Source: Colletotrichum lupini
Taxonomy: Eukaryota > Ascomycota > Sordariomycetes > Glomerellales > Glomerellaceae
DNA length: 64,000 nt
Assembly: GCF_023278565.1 (NCBI RefSeq)
Contig: NC_064676.1
Coordinates: 3,348,001 to 3,412,000, forward strand
Direction of reading: 5' to 3'
Below, one piece after another: positions 11,399 to 21,400 of the stretch (position 1 is its first letter; every line of letters begins with the position of its first letter). A program made the translations under genes and the position numbers. Under the pieces are notes generated by a model. The model was given only the letters and a program-made list of their open reading frames with translations, was not told the origin of the DNA and ran no database searches.

Positions 11399-12355
11399 TC
11401 AGTTCTGGACAACCTGAACATTGTTCTTCTTCTATAATTCCACATTCGTCAGTAATCGTTTACAACCCAGTGACCTCATAGTAGGGGGGAAGTAAAAGGA
11501 GCAACGTCTCTTGCATCCAACACGAACCTTCCACTTCTCCAGCTCGTCCTGTTTAGCCTTGTACTGCTTGACGAGGTCCTCCAGGACCTTCTTCAGACCT
11601 TCCGAGTTGGTCGTCAGGGCGGGCATGACGTCCTTGACCGTCTGCTCCATGAGGACCCCGTTGATGAGGCGGAAGCACTTCCGGTCCTCGGATAGCGGTT
11701 GCAGGGTCTCTAGGACGAGCCTGTGTAAAACGAGTCAAGGTTAGAATAAGAATAGTTCATTTTCCATGGGAAGCGGTGTGCCGGGGAGAGAGGGAACGAG
11801 GGGGAAGGCGGGAGGGGGGGGGGGGTTCATCAAGGGTTCGTCATTTGAGTTTCTGAAGGAATGAAGAGTGAAGAGCGGTGTGATGAGGGCGAACAGTTGG
11901 TGGAGGGCCATGCCGGAGTGAGTTCCGGTTTGAGAACGAGAAAGGGAGAGAAAATCCATCATGTGCCTATACCACCCCTTTCCTTGGACGACGCAGGGTT
12001 CACGATCTCATCCAGGGCATGGGTGACGGCCTTTCTCTGTCTCTCAATATTGCGAAGGCGCCGTGAGGGAATAAGATGAAGTGAAGATAAGGAAGACTCG
12101 GAATAGGAAGAGAAAGACGCACTTGTGTTCTTCGGCTTCTTGCTCTACATCGCCAATCTTTTGCGCAATCTGTTGCAGGGTGTTCTTGTAGACGCCATAC
12201 TGCGTTTGCAGGTCTAGGAAAAAGCAGGTTAGCAATGAAAACCATGGCGGGGTTATTCTTCCAAGAGTAACATCTCCTTTCCCCCCTCGGCGGTCGAGGA
12301 ATGGTGAGTGAGTCAACTAACCTTGCTGCTTCTTCTGGCTCACTTGGGCCGCCAT
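11399..12355 (-). CDS. PFD2: Prefoldin subunit 2 (Gim4/Pfd2)
   Basis: Four exons: 12322-12355, 12123-12213, 11528-11720 and 11399-11431, encoding 116 residues, the normal size for a beta-type prefoldin. Prefoldin is a cytosolic hexamer that delivers unfolded actin and tubulin to the chaperonin CCT. The two coiled-coil arms are seen as LQTQYGVYKNTLQQIAQKIG near the start and GLKKVLEDLVKQYKAKQDEL near the end. The hairpin between them reads KLVLETLQPLSEDRKCFRLI. The short last exon supplies KKNNVQVVQN. The third-exon acceptor follows an unusually long intron (402 bases) that contains a run of about 12 C on the coding strand near 11814-11825; the join EEHK/LVLETL matches the family exactly. The gene is divergent from CMC2, with about 510 bases between the two starts. 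Confidence 0.93.
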
Positions 12356-12868
12356 CGTGAAGTCAAGTCTGTGAGAGATGGATGGCCGGGGTTGATGAGA
12401 CCTCGTCGAATAAAGTAAGGTAAGTACAATGCAAGGCTATGAATCTCACAGTGAGGGAGCGAACGGACAAGCCTGAGGTAATCGACCCTCCCCTCCACCA
12501 CCGTGCGCGAGCAGTGACCAACTGTGGGATGGAAGTTCTAGAAGGGTATTCGATGTGGCCCGAGCTTTTGCCGCGCTCTCTCCGGTGACTGACTGACTGA
12601 GACCACCCCGAAAATGCACAAAGCCCGGCGCGCCGTCTGCTGCCCCACCGAACCGAAGTGGTCTTATCCAATCCCTAGCAGGCCAATTCCCAATCTTCTA
12701 TCGCATAGGTAGGAAACTCACCGGGAATTTCCTCTGGCGCATCTACAATCGTGATCACAAAGCAAACACCGACGACGAACAAACTCTTCCTCCCACGACA
12801 GTTTGACAACCCTTCCCTTGACTTGACCTTTCTCAATTCCGTAAACAACCCACGAAGCCGAATCAAAA
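12356..12868. promoter_or_regulatory. Shared divergent promoter of PFD2 and CMC2
   Basis: These 513 bases separate two divergent start codons, so both promoters must lie here. Two CCAAT boxes in the same orientation stand 15 bases apart, at 12668-12672 and 12683-12687, about 180-200 bases upstream of the CMC2 start. This spacing is typical of CBC targets, but five-base words also occur by chance. I see no clear TATA box. Confidence 0.4.
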
Positions 12869-13294
12869 ATGCATCCTCACCTGCACACCAAGGACAACTT
12901 CGGTAAGTCACCAACATATGCATCCGTCATGATTTCCATCCGCGCCACTCCTCCTCCCTCTCGCCTTTGGGTCATTCAACCCCCGTCGCATTGCCACATG
13001 CTCCCCCCTTTACCCCCTGGATATCGTACCAACCACGAGAAGCATCCATACTAACCGCTTTCCTCCTGCGAAACAGAGTGCGAAGACATCATGGTCGCCC
13101 TCGAAGAGTGCCACGCAAAGGGCTTCATGTTCAAGTCCCTCGGTGGCTGCAACGACGCAAAGGACAAGGTCAGCGAGTGCCTCCGCGGCGCGCGCGCAAG
13201 GCGCACCGAGGCCAACCGGGCTGCTGCGAGGGCCAAGAGGGAGGAGCGCGAGAACCGGATAAAGGAGCTCAACAAGTCGCTCGGTCTCGATTAG
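12869..13294 (+). CDS. CMC2: Mitochondrial twin CX9C protein Cmc2 (COX assembly)
   Basis: Two exons, 12869-12902 and 13077-13294, encode 83 residues. Cmc2 is an intermembrane-space protein imported by the Mia40 pathway and needed for cytochrome c oxidase assembly. The protein starts MHPHLHTKDNF, typical for Cmc2, and carries two CX9C motifs: cysteines 13 and 23, and cysteines 36 and 46. A charged helix (ARRTEANRAAARAKREERE) follows to the C-terminus. The intron donor is GTAAGT and the acceptor AACAG; splicing places the first cysteine of the first motif in exon 2. The internal ATG at 13091 would lose that cysteine, so it is not the start. Confidence 0.95.
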
Positions 13295-13682
13295 ACTGCG
13301 GAGCCAAATCACAGAAGCAGACGACCGACAAACGACCGAATCGTTTTTCTGACCTAGACGACCGGTGGACAGGTCGGTAACAAGGGGGAAAAAACACGAA
13401 TTGTATTATACTACGAACACTCGCAACTACATTGATTTTTGGCGACGGCATCTGGGTCGGGACGGAATACTAAAAATAACATGAGCGATCTAATGGTTTG
13501 GGGCATCCTATGAGGGAGCAAGAGATTGTACCATAGATTATACTCGATCGATGTTCTCACGTCAGCAGAGACAAAAAAGAAATACGGCAAAATTCTTGGA
13601 TAATTTATATTCCTACAAAACAACACCCATACTCTTCTCATCCTTCAACAATCCTACAACTCCTCCCAAACACTCGTTCCCT
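13295..13682. other. Convergent 3' region between CMC2 and the TMEM14 gene
   Basis: About 390 bases between two facing stop codons. Sequence is AT-richer than the flanking exons, as expected for 3' untranslated regions. No gene or repeat seen. Confidence 0.5.
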
Positions 13683-14217
13683 TCACAAGGTGCGACGGAA
13701 CTCGTTGCCAAAGGTGAAGAGACCAAAGACAGACAGCACACTGAGGAGGATCGGCACGGGCTTGCGGAGGCGGATGGCGCGGGGGATGGCGGAGCCACCG
13801 AGGACCGCCGAGGCGAGCAGACTCAGCTCGACGCCGTAGGGCTCGCGGTTCTGGATGCGGTAGCCGCCGAGGCCGTCTGCGTAAGTTCGGGTTAGCTCAC
13901 TCATGTTGCCAACCTACTGAAGCTACTTATGCGACAACGCGGGGCAGGGGATGGATGCTGTGAAGCGGATGGAGGGGGATCGTTGAGAGATGTAGGAAAG
14001 GGGATGATGGCGCGGTGGAATTATGCGTACAGAGAAGACCGACGCTAACTCCGGCGACGATGGACGGGACGGACTTTGTCCGGGCATAGCCGGCGATGCC
14101 GCCTCCGGCCGTCAATACGGCCAGGGCGAAGGAGGGGACGGAGAGGTCAGAGGACTGCGTATGTTGTCTTTTGTTAGCTTTATGTTCTTATGCAAAGGAG
14201 ACAAGTCATCGTACCAT
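13683..14217 (-). CDS. TMEM14 family mitochondrial membrane protein
   Basis: Three exons, 14215-14217, 14031-14154 and 13683-13876, giving 106 residues. TMEM14 proteins are small four-helix membrane proteins; the animal TMEM14C member works in mitochondrial porphyrin handling, and fungal roles are less clear. The family signature is plain: an N-terminal helix (SVPSFALAVLTAGGGIAGY), then ARTKSVPSIVAGVSVGLLYG, then GLGGYRIQN, followed by two more hydrophobic segments (LSLLASAVLGGSA and PILLSVLSVFGLFTFG). The first coding exon is only the ATG itself; intron 1 starts directly after it (GTACGA, 60 bases, with a GCTAAC branch site). Intron 2 has donor GTACGC. An alternative start elsewhere is possible, but no other ATG gives the family N-terminus. 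Confidence 0.88.
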
Positions 14218-14818
14218 TTTGGAGTGATTTGTTGGTGAGAAATTACTGGGAATACAAATTCAATCGATGTCGGATTGCGATTGAGATGAATTGAAGTGAG
14301 AATTAGTAAGATAGTTCCTTGGTGAGCAGAGGTGAGGAAGTTCCGTTGTTTGCTTGCTTCGGTGCCTCGGGAAGTCAAAGCTTCGGCCTCCTACCCACTC
14401 AAAAAAGGAACAGCTTCTGGGAAAGCTGCTGGATGATCTCATCCATCGACGGGACCCTGACTAATCACGACATTTCCCAGGGGCACGCCGCAGCGGGAGT
14501 CGTCAGGGACCACCACTGGACTGCTACCCCAGATTCGTGGCTTGGCAACGCTCTTGCTCATGGGTACAAGGCCACACCAGCCACATCTATCACCTGACGG
14601 CCTGTGGCTTCAAGCTTTCGTGTCCTCCAGAGCTCCCCCCCCCAGCTCTCAATTGTACTGGTGACCGCAGTACGTACGCAGCAATCGAGACAATCTGGAA
14701 GGAGACATTTCCTCAACTCTTCGGTTCACCACCCACCCGAACCCCGAATTTCCTCTCAAAGTACCGCCAAACTCCCCCCTCCCATCCCCCCCGATTTCGA
14801 CGATCAAAATCCCCAATA
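14218..14818. promoter_or_regulatory. Shared divergent promoter of the TMEM14 gene and OST2
   Basis: About 600 bases between two divergent start codons. A C-run of about 10 lies at 14634-14643. The OST2 reading frame stays open upstream of its ATG but encodes no family sequence there. No certain TATA or CCAAT box. Confidence 0.4.
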
Positions 14819-15657
14819 ATGGCGCCCAAGCGAACCGCCTCCTCCCAAAAAGCAGCACCTGCTACTGCCGCTCCCGCAGTCCACCACCCCGAGCCGCCCA
14901 CCTCGCCCGCGGGACCGACCGCCGCCGCCGCGATCCCGGGCACGATGACCTCGCAGCCCAAGGCCGTACCCATCACCATGACCCCCAAGAGCACCGGCAG
15001 CGGCAGCGGCGCCCAGAACTGGGACCAGGTCCTGGCCAACATTTACAACCACTACGTCAAGAGCACGCCGCAGCGCACCAAGCTGATTGACGTCTTCATG
15101 GCCTTCTTGGTCGTTGTTGGCGCGCTGCAGTTCTTGTACTGCGTGGTTGCTGGAAACTACGTATGTCTTTTCATATATTTTACCCTCTCAATTGGTTGGA
15201 GGCTTCTTGCCTCTTGGAAATCACAGATGGGGATTATTTGTACAGTTATGGCTTGAGGAAGGAACCTTGGTGGATTATCATATGGAAACCTACGGAAGAA
15301 CAATTGCTAACGTCATGATGCGAAATAGCCCTTCAACGCCTTCCTCTCCGGTTTCTCTGCCACCGTCGGCCAATTCGTCCTCACTGGTAAGACAAAATCG
15401 TAGTAGCACACTTGACAATGGCTAACTTTAGTCGTCTAGCATCCTTGCGCATCCAGACCACCGAGGCCAACAAGTCCGACTTCCCCTCCGTATCACCTGA
15501 GAGGTATGCCAGTTTCCTTCTCCCTCTCCTCAGTCGCAAAAAACCACGAACGGAAGTCAACGACTACAGAGACTAACACTACAATGACAGAGCTTTTGCC
15601 GACTACGTCGCGTGCAGTCTGATTCTGCACTTCTTCTGCGTCAACTTCATAAACTAA
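14819..15657 (+). CDS. OST2: Oligosaccharyltransferase subunit Ost2 (DAD1)
   Basis: Four exons, 14819-15160, 15329-15386, 15440-15503 and 15591-15657, encode 176 residues. DAD1/Ost2 is a small ER membrane subunit of the complex that moves the preassembled glycan to Asn in nascent proteins. The DAD1 domain covers about residues 66-176: NWDQVLANIYNHYVKSTP, a first membrane segment (LIDVFMAFLVVVGALQFLYC), then PFNAFLSGFSATVGQFVLTA and the conserved C-terminus RAFADYVACSLILHFFCVNF. The first 65 residues are a Pro/Ala/Ser-rich extension not present in animal DAD1 but common in moulds. All introns have clean signals (GTATGT, GTAAGA, GTATGC donors). The ATG at 14819 is the one nearest the domain in a good context. 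Confidence 0.95.
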
Positions 15658-15999
15658 GAGCACGTACCAGATGAAAGGAACAGGAGACAAGTTTTTTTAT
15701 CTTCAGTCAGGACAAGAAAAGGGGGTGTCCGTCCTCAAGGCCAAAGACTGAGGTTCGAAATAGGGTGGATAGACCAATTGGTGATGAAGCATCAACGCAA
15801 CAATATCACAATCGCATGAGCATGCGGAACGAACAAAGCAATGTACATTATTTGAGCAGGCGTTGCATCACAGCACGGTAGATGTCAGAGAAGAAAAAAA
15901 AGAGTGCAATTCTGGGAATCATCATCACAGTACTCCAAACTTCGAGATCTATAATCCTGACACCCACCCACCAGCCTCAGCTTCCCAACCCCTTCTCTA
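15658..15999. other. Convergent 3' region between OST2 and GRH1
   Basis: About 340 bases between facing stop codons, with A-rich stretches (for example around 15890-15900) fitting polyadenylation regions. No gene seen. Confidence 0.5.
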
Positions 16000-17168
16000 T
16001 CACTCAGCACCCTCGGCCGCAGGCTGATCCCTCGGTGGTCCTGTCGAACCAGCTCTAGGCGGCGGCGGCGGTCCCCCCATCTTCGGAGGCGGCGCAACAG
16101 GGGTACCCCTCCCGCTGGGCGCATTATCCGCCTCCCTGCTCTTCTTCTCCTCCTCCTTGAAGTAGTCGTCCATAAAGTTATTGTTCCCGCCGTGATGCCT
16201 CTCCTTCTTCTTCCTCGTCGTCGCCGTGCCCGCAGGAGGCGGCGGCGCCGCGGCACCCGCGTCCATCATTTGCGCGGGGACCAAGAAGTCACCCCCTGTC
16301 GGAGGAGGAGGAGGTGCGCCGAGACCAGGCGTGGCGGGCGAGAAAAGATTCTGCTGCACCTCGCCTACGGGGCCCGCGTTCCCGTACAGCGCGGCGGCCG
16401 GGTCGGCCTTCTCCCCGCCAGCGTCGAACATCATCTCGCCCGGCGCGTCGACGGGCTCGTTCAGCGGCGCAGGTAACCTGTGCAGCGCACCGTAGCCTAG
16501 CACGCACCCGAGCGCGCCTTCGCCACCCCACTCGCGCGTCGGCTGGATCGTCACCTCGCGCGTGACGTCGTACTCGTTGTTGTACACGTACAGGCGCAGC
16601 GGGCGACCGATATGGTCCTCGACGAGCTCGCTTAGCCCGCCCTCGCCGTGGAGGGCGCCCTCGGGGCTGCCGAGGATGTAGTCGCCGTAGGGGAGGAGGC
16701 CCGCGCCGTCGGCGGGGGAGTTTGCGGCCACGTCGAGGACGTGCCAGATGTTGGCGGCGACGGCGAGGGGGGTCCACTGCAGGGAGAGGCCGAGGGAGGC
16801 GGTGTCGTGGGGGACGAGGGCGTGGATCTCGCGAGTGCGTTGGCCCTTTGCGGACCAGAGGCCTAGGGAGACGGAGCCGCCTGCGCAGTTGCGGACTTCT
16901 TGGGCGAAGAGGCTTGGGTCGGGGTTGTCCTGGTGTGGAGGGGCGGCTTGTTAGTATTTTGTGTCTGAGACGGGATGTATACTAGGTCACGAAGATTACG
17001 TACGATGGGCCGGCCATTGATACCGATGATGAAGTCAAACCAAGGCTCAACGTTGAGTTCGAGATTCGTGTTGCGAAGCACCTGGAAACCGAAGGAGCCC
17101 TGGTTATTCTGCTGGGTTGGTTGCTGCCCGTCCAGGCGGGACATGAAGCGGTTCAGCGCATTGAACAT
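16000..17168 (-). CDS. GRH1: GRASP family Golgi protein (Grh1)
   Basis: Two exons, 17004-17168 and 16000-16929, give 364 residues. GRASP proteins sit on the early Golgi face and act in Golgi structure, ER-to-Golgi traffic and unconventional secretion. Two PDZ-like GRASP repeats are visible. The first contains GSFGFQVLRNTNLELNVEPW and FDFIIGINGRPI; the second contains NIWHVLDVAANSPADGAGL and LPYGDYILGSPEG. REWGGEGALGCVLGYGALHR is a strong family signature. The C-terminal third is Pro/Gly-rich and low complexity, as in other GRASPs. Residue 2 is Phe, not Gly, so the N-terminus cannot be myristoylated the way animal GRASPs are. The intron donor is GTACGT. The gene is divergent from TGS1. Confidence 0.95.
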
Positions 17169-17604
17169 GGTGATGCGCTCGACGCTCGAGCTGAGTTATC
17201 TTCTTGTGTCGTGTCGTGTTTGTTGAGAACGGGAATTTCGGTATGTAAGCTCGAGATCGGTAAGTATTGAGGTCTGTGGTGGCTATTCACTCGGTGTTTG
17301 TCGTTGCGAGCATTCCATTCGTTCCTACTTGGAACAAGCTGTCATCCAAGGTCCCCTATCAGCCTTGCAGGTGGTCCAAGCTTCTTCCCACACTAGTGGG
17401 GTCACCAAGTGGGACCTGACTTTTTAGCTTCCTGTTGCCTCAGCCTCGTTCATTTCATTTTCCATCACTTGGCGACTTTCTCTTATAAGTCTCAACATGT
17501 GATATTGTCTCGATGGGTCTGATCAACTAGACTCTTAATCCATAGAATTCTTCCTGTTAACAAAGGGAACTGGGATTACCTCACACTTATGCATCACCAC
17601 CAAA
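17169..17604. promoter_or_regulatory. Shared divergent promoter of GRH1 and TGS1
   Basis: About 436 bases between two divergent start codons. No motif I can assign with confidence. Confidence 0.4.
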
Positions 17605-18424
17605 ATGAAGGCGGCCACCAGACTCCCCCTAACGGATGAGTGCCATCACTACAAGTCCAAAGCAGAAGTGCCTTGGGATCTTCAAAAGTAAGCCAAGCCC
17701 TCTCCTTTCGATCAAAGGTAGCATCGCAACAGAAGCTAACAAAACATCTAGATACTTTTCCCAGCGCTACTCCCTCTTCTCCTGGTACGACGAGGGCGTC
17801 TACCTCACAGATAGCGCCTGGTTCGGCGTGACCCCCGAACCCGTCGCAAACCAAGTCGCAAACGAAATGTACCACACCGACGCCTCAAAACGCGTCCTCG
17901 TCGACATCTTCGGTGGCGCCGGCGGCAACACCATCGCCTTCGCCCTCTCGGCCCGCTGGGACCGCGTCATCTCCATCGAGCGCGACGCCGCCACCCTGGC
18001 GTGCGCCCAGCACAACGCAGAGCTGTACGAGGTCGCGGAGTACATCACCTGGATCCACGGGGACTGCTTCGACTACCTCCGCAAGCTGAGGGAGAGCCCC
18101 GAGGAGCTGAGCGAGGAGTTGAGGGTGGACATGGCCGAGACGGTGGTCTTTGCTTCGCCGCCTTGGGGTGGACCGGGGTACCGGACCGCCGAGGTGTTTG
18201 ATCTGAGCAAGATGGAACCGTATAATCTGGACGACCTGCACGAGGCCTGCAAACCCATGGATCATGCGCTGTATCTCCCTCGAACAAGTGATCTGAGACA
18301 GGTGGCGAAATTAGCCCCGGAGGGGGAGAAGCTTGAAGTAGTGCAGTATTGCATGGAAGGGGCGAGCAAGGCAATGGTGGCATTCATACCGGGAACGTTG
18401 AGTACAACACAATCAAAACCGTAA
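17605..18424 (+). CDS. TGS1: Trimethylguanosine synthase Tgs1
   Basis: Two exons, 17605-17687 and 17752-18424, give 251 residues. Tgs1 converts the m7G cap of snRNAs and snoRNAs to the 2,2,7-trimethyl cap using S-adenosylmethionine in the nucleus and nucleolus. Splicing creates the diagnostic join VPWDLQ/KYFSQRYSLFS, followed by YDEGVYLTDSAWFGVTPE. The methyltransferase core has SAM-binding motif I at about residues 79-88 (DIFGGAGGNT), an acidic SIERD at the next strand, and the catalytic SPPWGGPGY motif at about 163-171, whose Trp stacks on the cap in characterised members. The protein is a minimal catalytic domain, shorter than animal Tgs1. An unspliced start at 17636 would miss the conserved WDLQKY. 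The stop lies only 66 bases from the convergent DOP1 stop. Confidence 0.95.
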
Positions 18425-18490
18425 TGAACATTTCTTCTTGTTCTAGCTCTTTCACCAAGGGCCACACTCTAACACAAGCAAAACCTGCTT

Positions 18491-21400
18491 TTACAACGCC
18501 TTGACAACGCTACGTTCATCGAACAAATCCTTCAATACCCCCTGAACACAAAACTCACGGTCTAGTGGCGCCATCGCGTACGTCGACTCGAAAGCGTAGA
18601 TACTGAGCTGCCCAAAGAACGGCCGTAGGATCTTGCCCACGAGCTCGTCCTTTCTATCAATGCTCACTTCATCATTGATGCCGCCAGGTCCAAGCAGTGG
18701 TCGTCTATGGGAGCTGCTCGTGGCCAAGTGCGCCGCAGGGTTGCTACCCAGCGAAGAGCTGACACCCATAGTGCCAAGCTCCTCTGCAAGCTCATCGACA
18801 AGTGCAACAGGCTGGTAGTTGCTGGATCGATACACAGCGTCAATGGTGTCCGTGACGAAGAGCCACTCATGAAGCTGGAAGTCATCCGGCGCAACGCAAA
18901 TGAGCAGGTCTAGCAACTTGCAGGCTTGTAGGATAGAGATGTTGTTGTAGGTATCAGATGCGGTGCTGTGATCGGCAGCCACGACAGACGCGATGGCTGC
19001 ATGAAGTTCGGCGTTGATAATCGGCCATAGCATAGCCAGGTGGATAGCACTGGTCTTCAGCACAAGTGCGCGGACAAGCATGAAGATCTCCGCTCTTGTT
19101 GTAGAGGAAGGCGAGGACGTCGCCGTGGCGCCGAGAAGCTCCACTACTTTGTCAGTGATGATGGGAAGCTCTGTGACAAATGCGTCCTCCGTAGCTGCGA
19201 GGACTAGCGACGCAGTGCGACGAAGGTTGAGCTGCGTCTTCCGATCTGCCTCCAATCGAGCGGAAGTGGCACCAACACCAAACACGATGCCGGCCGTGGT
19301 GGGCGGAGTCATGCGGGTCAGCAGCTCAGGCATACGTTCCTTGTCACTGACGGTCCATTGTCTAAGCAACGGCAACCAGTCGCTTCGGACGAGCTCAATG
19401 CTTGAGCTGAAGAACCGAGCATCGTTGAACGCGTCTCCAACGTCCTTCTTCCACGTCTTTTGGTTATTGGGTAGCCTGGACAGTTCTTGTAGTAAGACAA
19501 GTGTGTTCTTGGACACAGTATCAGGGAATGCCTTCGCTCTGAAGGCTGGATTGATGACATTTGTTGAAATTGTACCGGCTGCGGACAGCACACGGTCCGT
19601 TTCGACTAAAATCTTGGGAAGGTTCGGCACGATTGAGGCCAAGATTGCGACCACATCCTCGGCTCTATCGAGGACACTAACCAGCGCAATCGTGGGGGCG
19701 CGGCGAACACCGTCGCGGTTCTTTTCTGACTTGTCGTTTGGGGCGGTATCTGAGAACGTCAGGGGCTTGGTTGTGAAGATCGCCGTTAGGAGCCGGAGGA
19801 ATAGATCCTGTCCTATTTGTTAGTATGTTCTCTATAGCATGTGTTAAGATAATAATGCTTACCCCAAGCTCGCGTCTCATCTTCCGCTGCTCCCCGAAAT
19901 TGGTGTTGTCGACCTTTTCGCCCAGGATAGCCGCGAACTCCAACAGACTTGGTAGTGTCTGTCTGTGTGGGAAAGGATTTGTGAGCAGATCACGCAGGAA
20001 CGCCATGCAGTCGAGCCAAATCTCGTCCATTGCGTCGTCCTCCAGCGAACGGGCATATTCAACCAAGAATGTGACGAGGTCAATGTCTTGGAGAGATGTT
20101 GTCAACGTTGATTTTCTTGAAGCGTCCAATGCCCCGGGGTTCGTTCTGCTGTAAATAGCATTGAAGATGGCAGGGATAGTGTGCTTTGGTCGTGAACCAT
20201 CCAACGCTGGTAAGAGGTTGAATACTTCGGATTGCGGTACAGGTGTTGTGATATTAATAGAGCCCCGCCAGATTTCGATGACTGTCTCGAGACACTCCAA
20301 GGTCTCTGCTGTGAAAAGGTGCTCTAGCAGTCGTCTTGCCCGGTTTCTCATTCGAAGAGATGTGTAGTTGAAAGACGAAACAGATGTCAAGTCCTGAGCA
20401 TTGATATCGCCCCCTTGGCCCCAGGACCAAATTGTGAAGCAAATGCGAACAGCATCTGCGAACGCAAGGTGCACCGTGAGTCTATCATTTGCGGTGGCAC
20501 TCCGCGCTTGTGGGGCATCCGAGGTGAAGACACCGGATACCATGGTGCCAAAGAATCCCGATGGCTGCTGATCCGGACCCTTCACAACTTGCGTTCTGGC
20601 CTCTTCAATCAGAAGTCGCTCGTGTGCCCGGGCCAGTACTTGCTCCAAAGCGTTGAGTAACGAGATCAGTGTAGACTCTGGCGCATTCCGGTCATCCTTC
20701 TTTGAATTGCCGTTATCTCGGAATATGGATTGTAAGTCACTGAAAGTGTTGGAGACTTGTCTACATAAAGTCTCCACAAGAGGAATGAGAACCTGGAAGA
20801 TGGTATCGGAGTAGAACGGTAAGCATTCCGTCAAGAAGCTGACCCAACTGTCGAGAACACTGCGACTGCTGGGAGAGCTTAAGCCAGCCTGGAGACACTT
20901 GAGCAAGTTGGGAGGCGGTGACGTCGGCTTGGCCTCTGACTGTGTCGATACTCTAAGGCTCTTGCTCGGTTCAAGACTCAGCTTTCTCTTCTCTGATGAC
21001 GGAGAAGCAGGTACATCGGAAATGATGATGTCTCGGAGTTTCAGTGCATCGAACACGACGTCCAGCAGAAGAACCTGAACATAGGGGTCGGGTCCAGCGA
21101 GCGACTGGAGGAGACGCTCGATGAGAACATTCTCGAGATGGAGGCTTCCCAGGGGTTCCGCGTAGGGGTTCAGGAGAATTTGGTGCATGACGGTCAAGGC
21201 ATAGCGATGAAGTTGAGTTGCTCGGACTCGGATGGTTTCGTCTGCAGGTTCGTTGTTGCCAGCGATGCACCGTAGACAAACGTGGATGAATACCTCTTGC
21301 ATTGAAATGTCACCTTCATGACCAGCTGTTACGGGTTAGCATCAGGTACCTTCAGTCAGGATTTCCTACTTACTCATCTGCGCGACATCCGGATGCCCGC

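Noticed and set aside
17636..17751. An unspliced ATG start for TGS1
   Set aside because: It would replace the conserved VPWDLQKY segment with intron-coded sequence, while the spliced model restores it exactly.
11399..18424. A functional gene cluster of the small conserved genes
   Set aside because: The genes belong to unrelated processes (chaperone, respiratory assembly, glycosylation, Golgi, RNA caps). Close divergent spacing is normal for compact fungal genomes.
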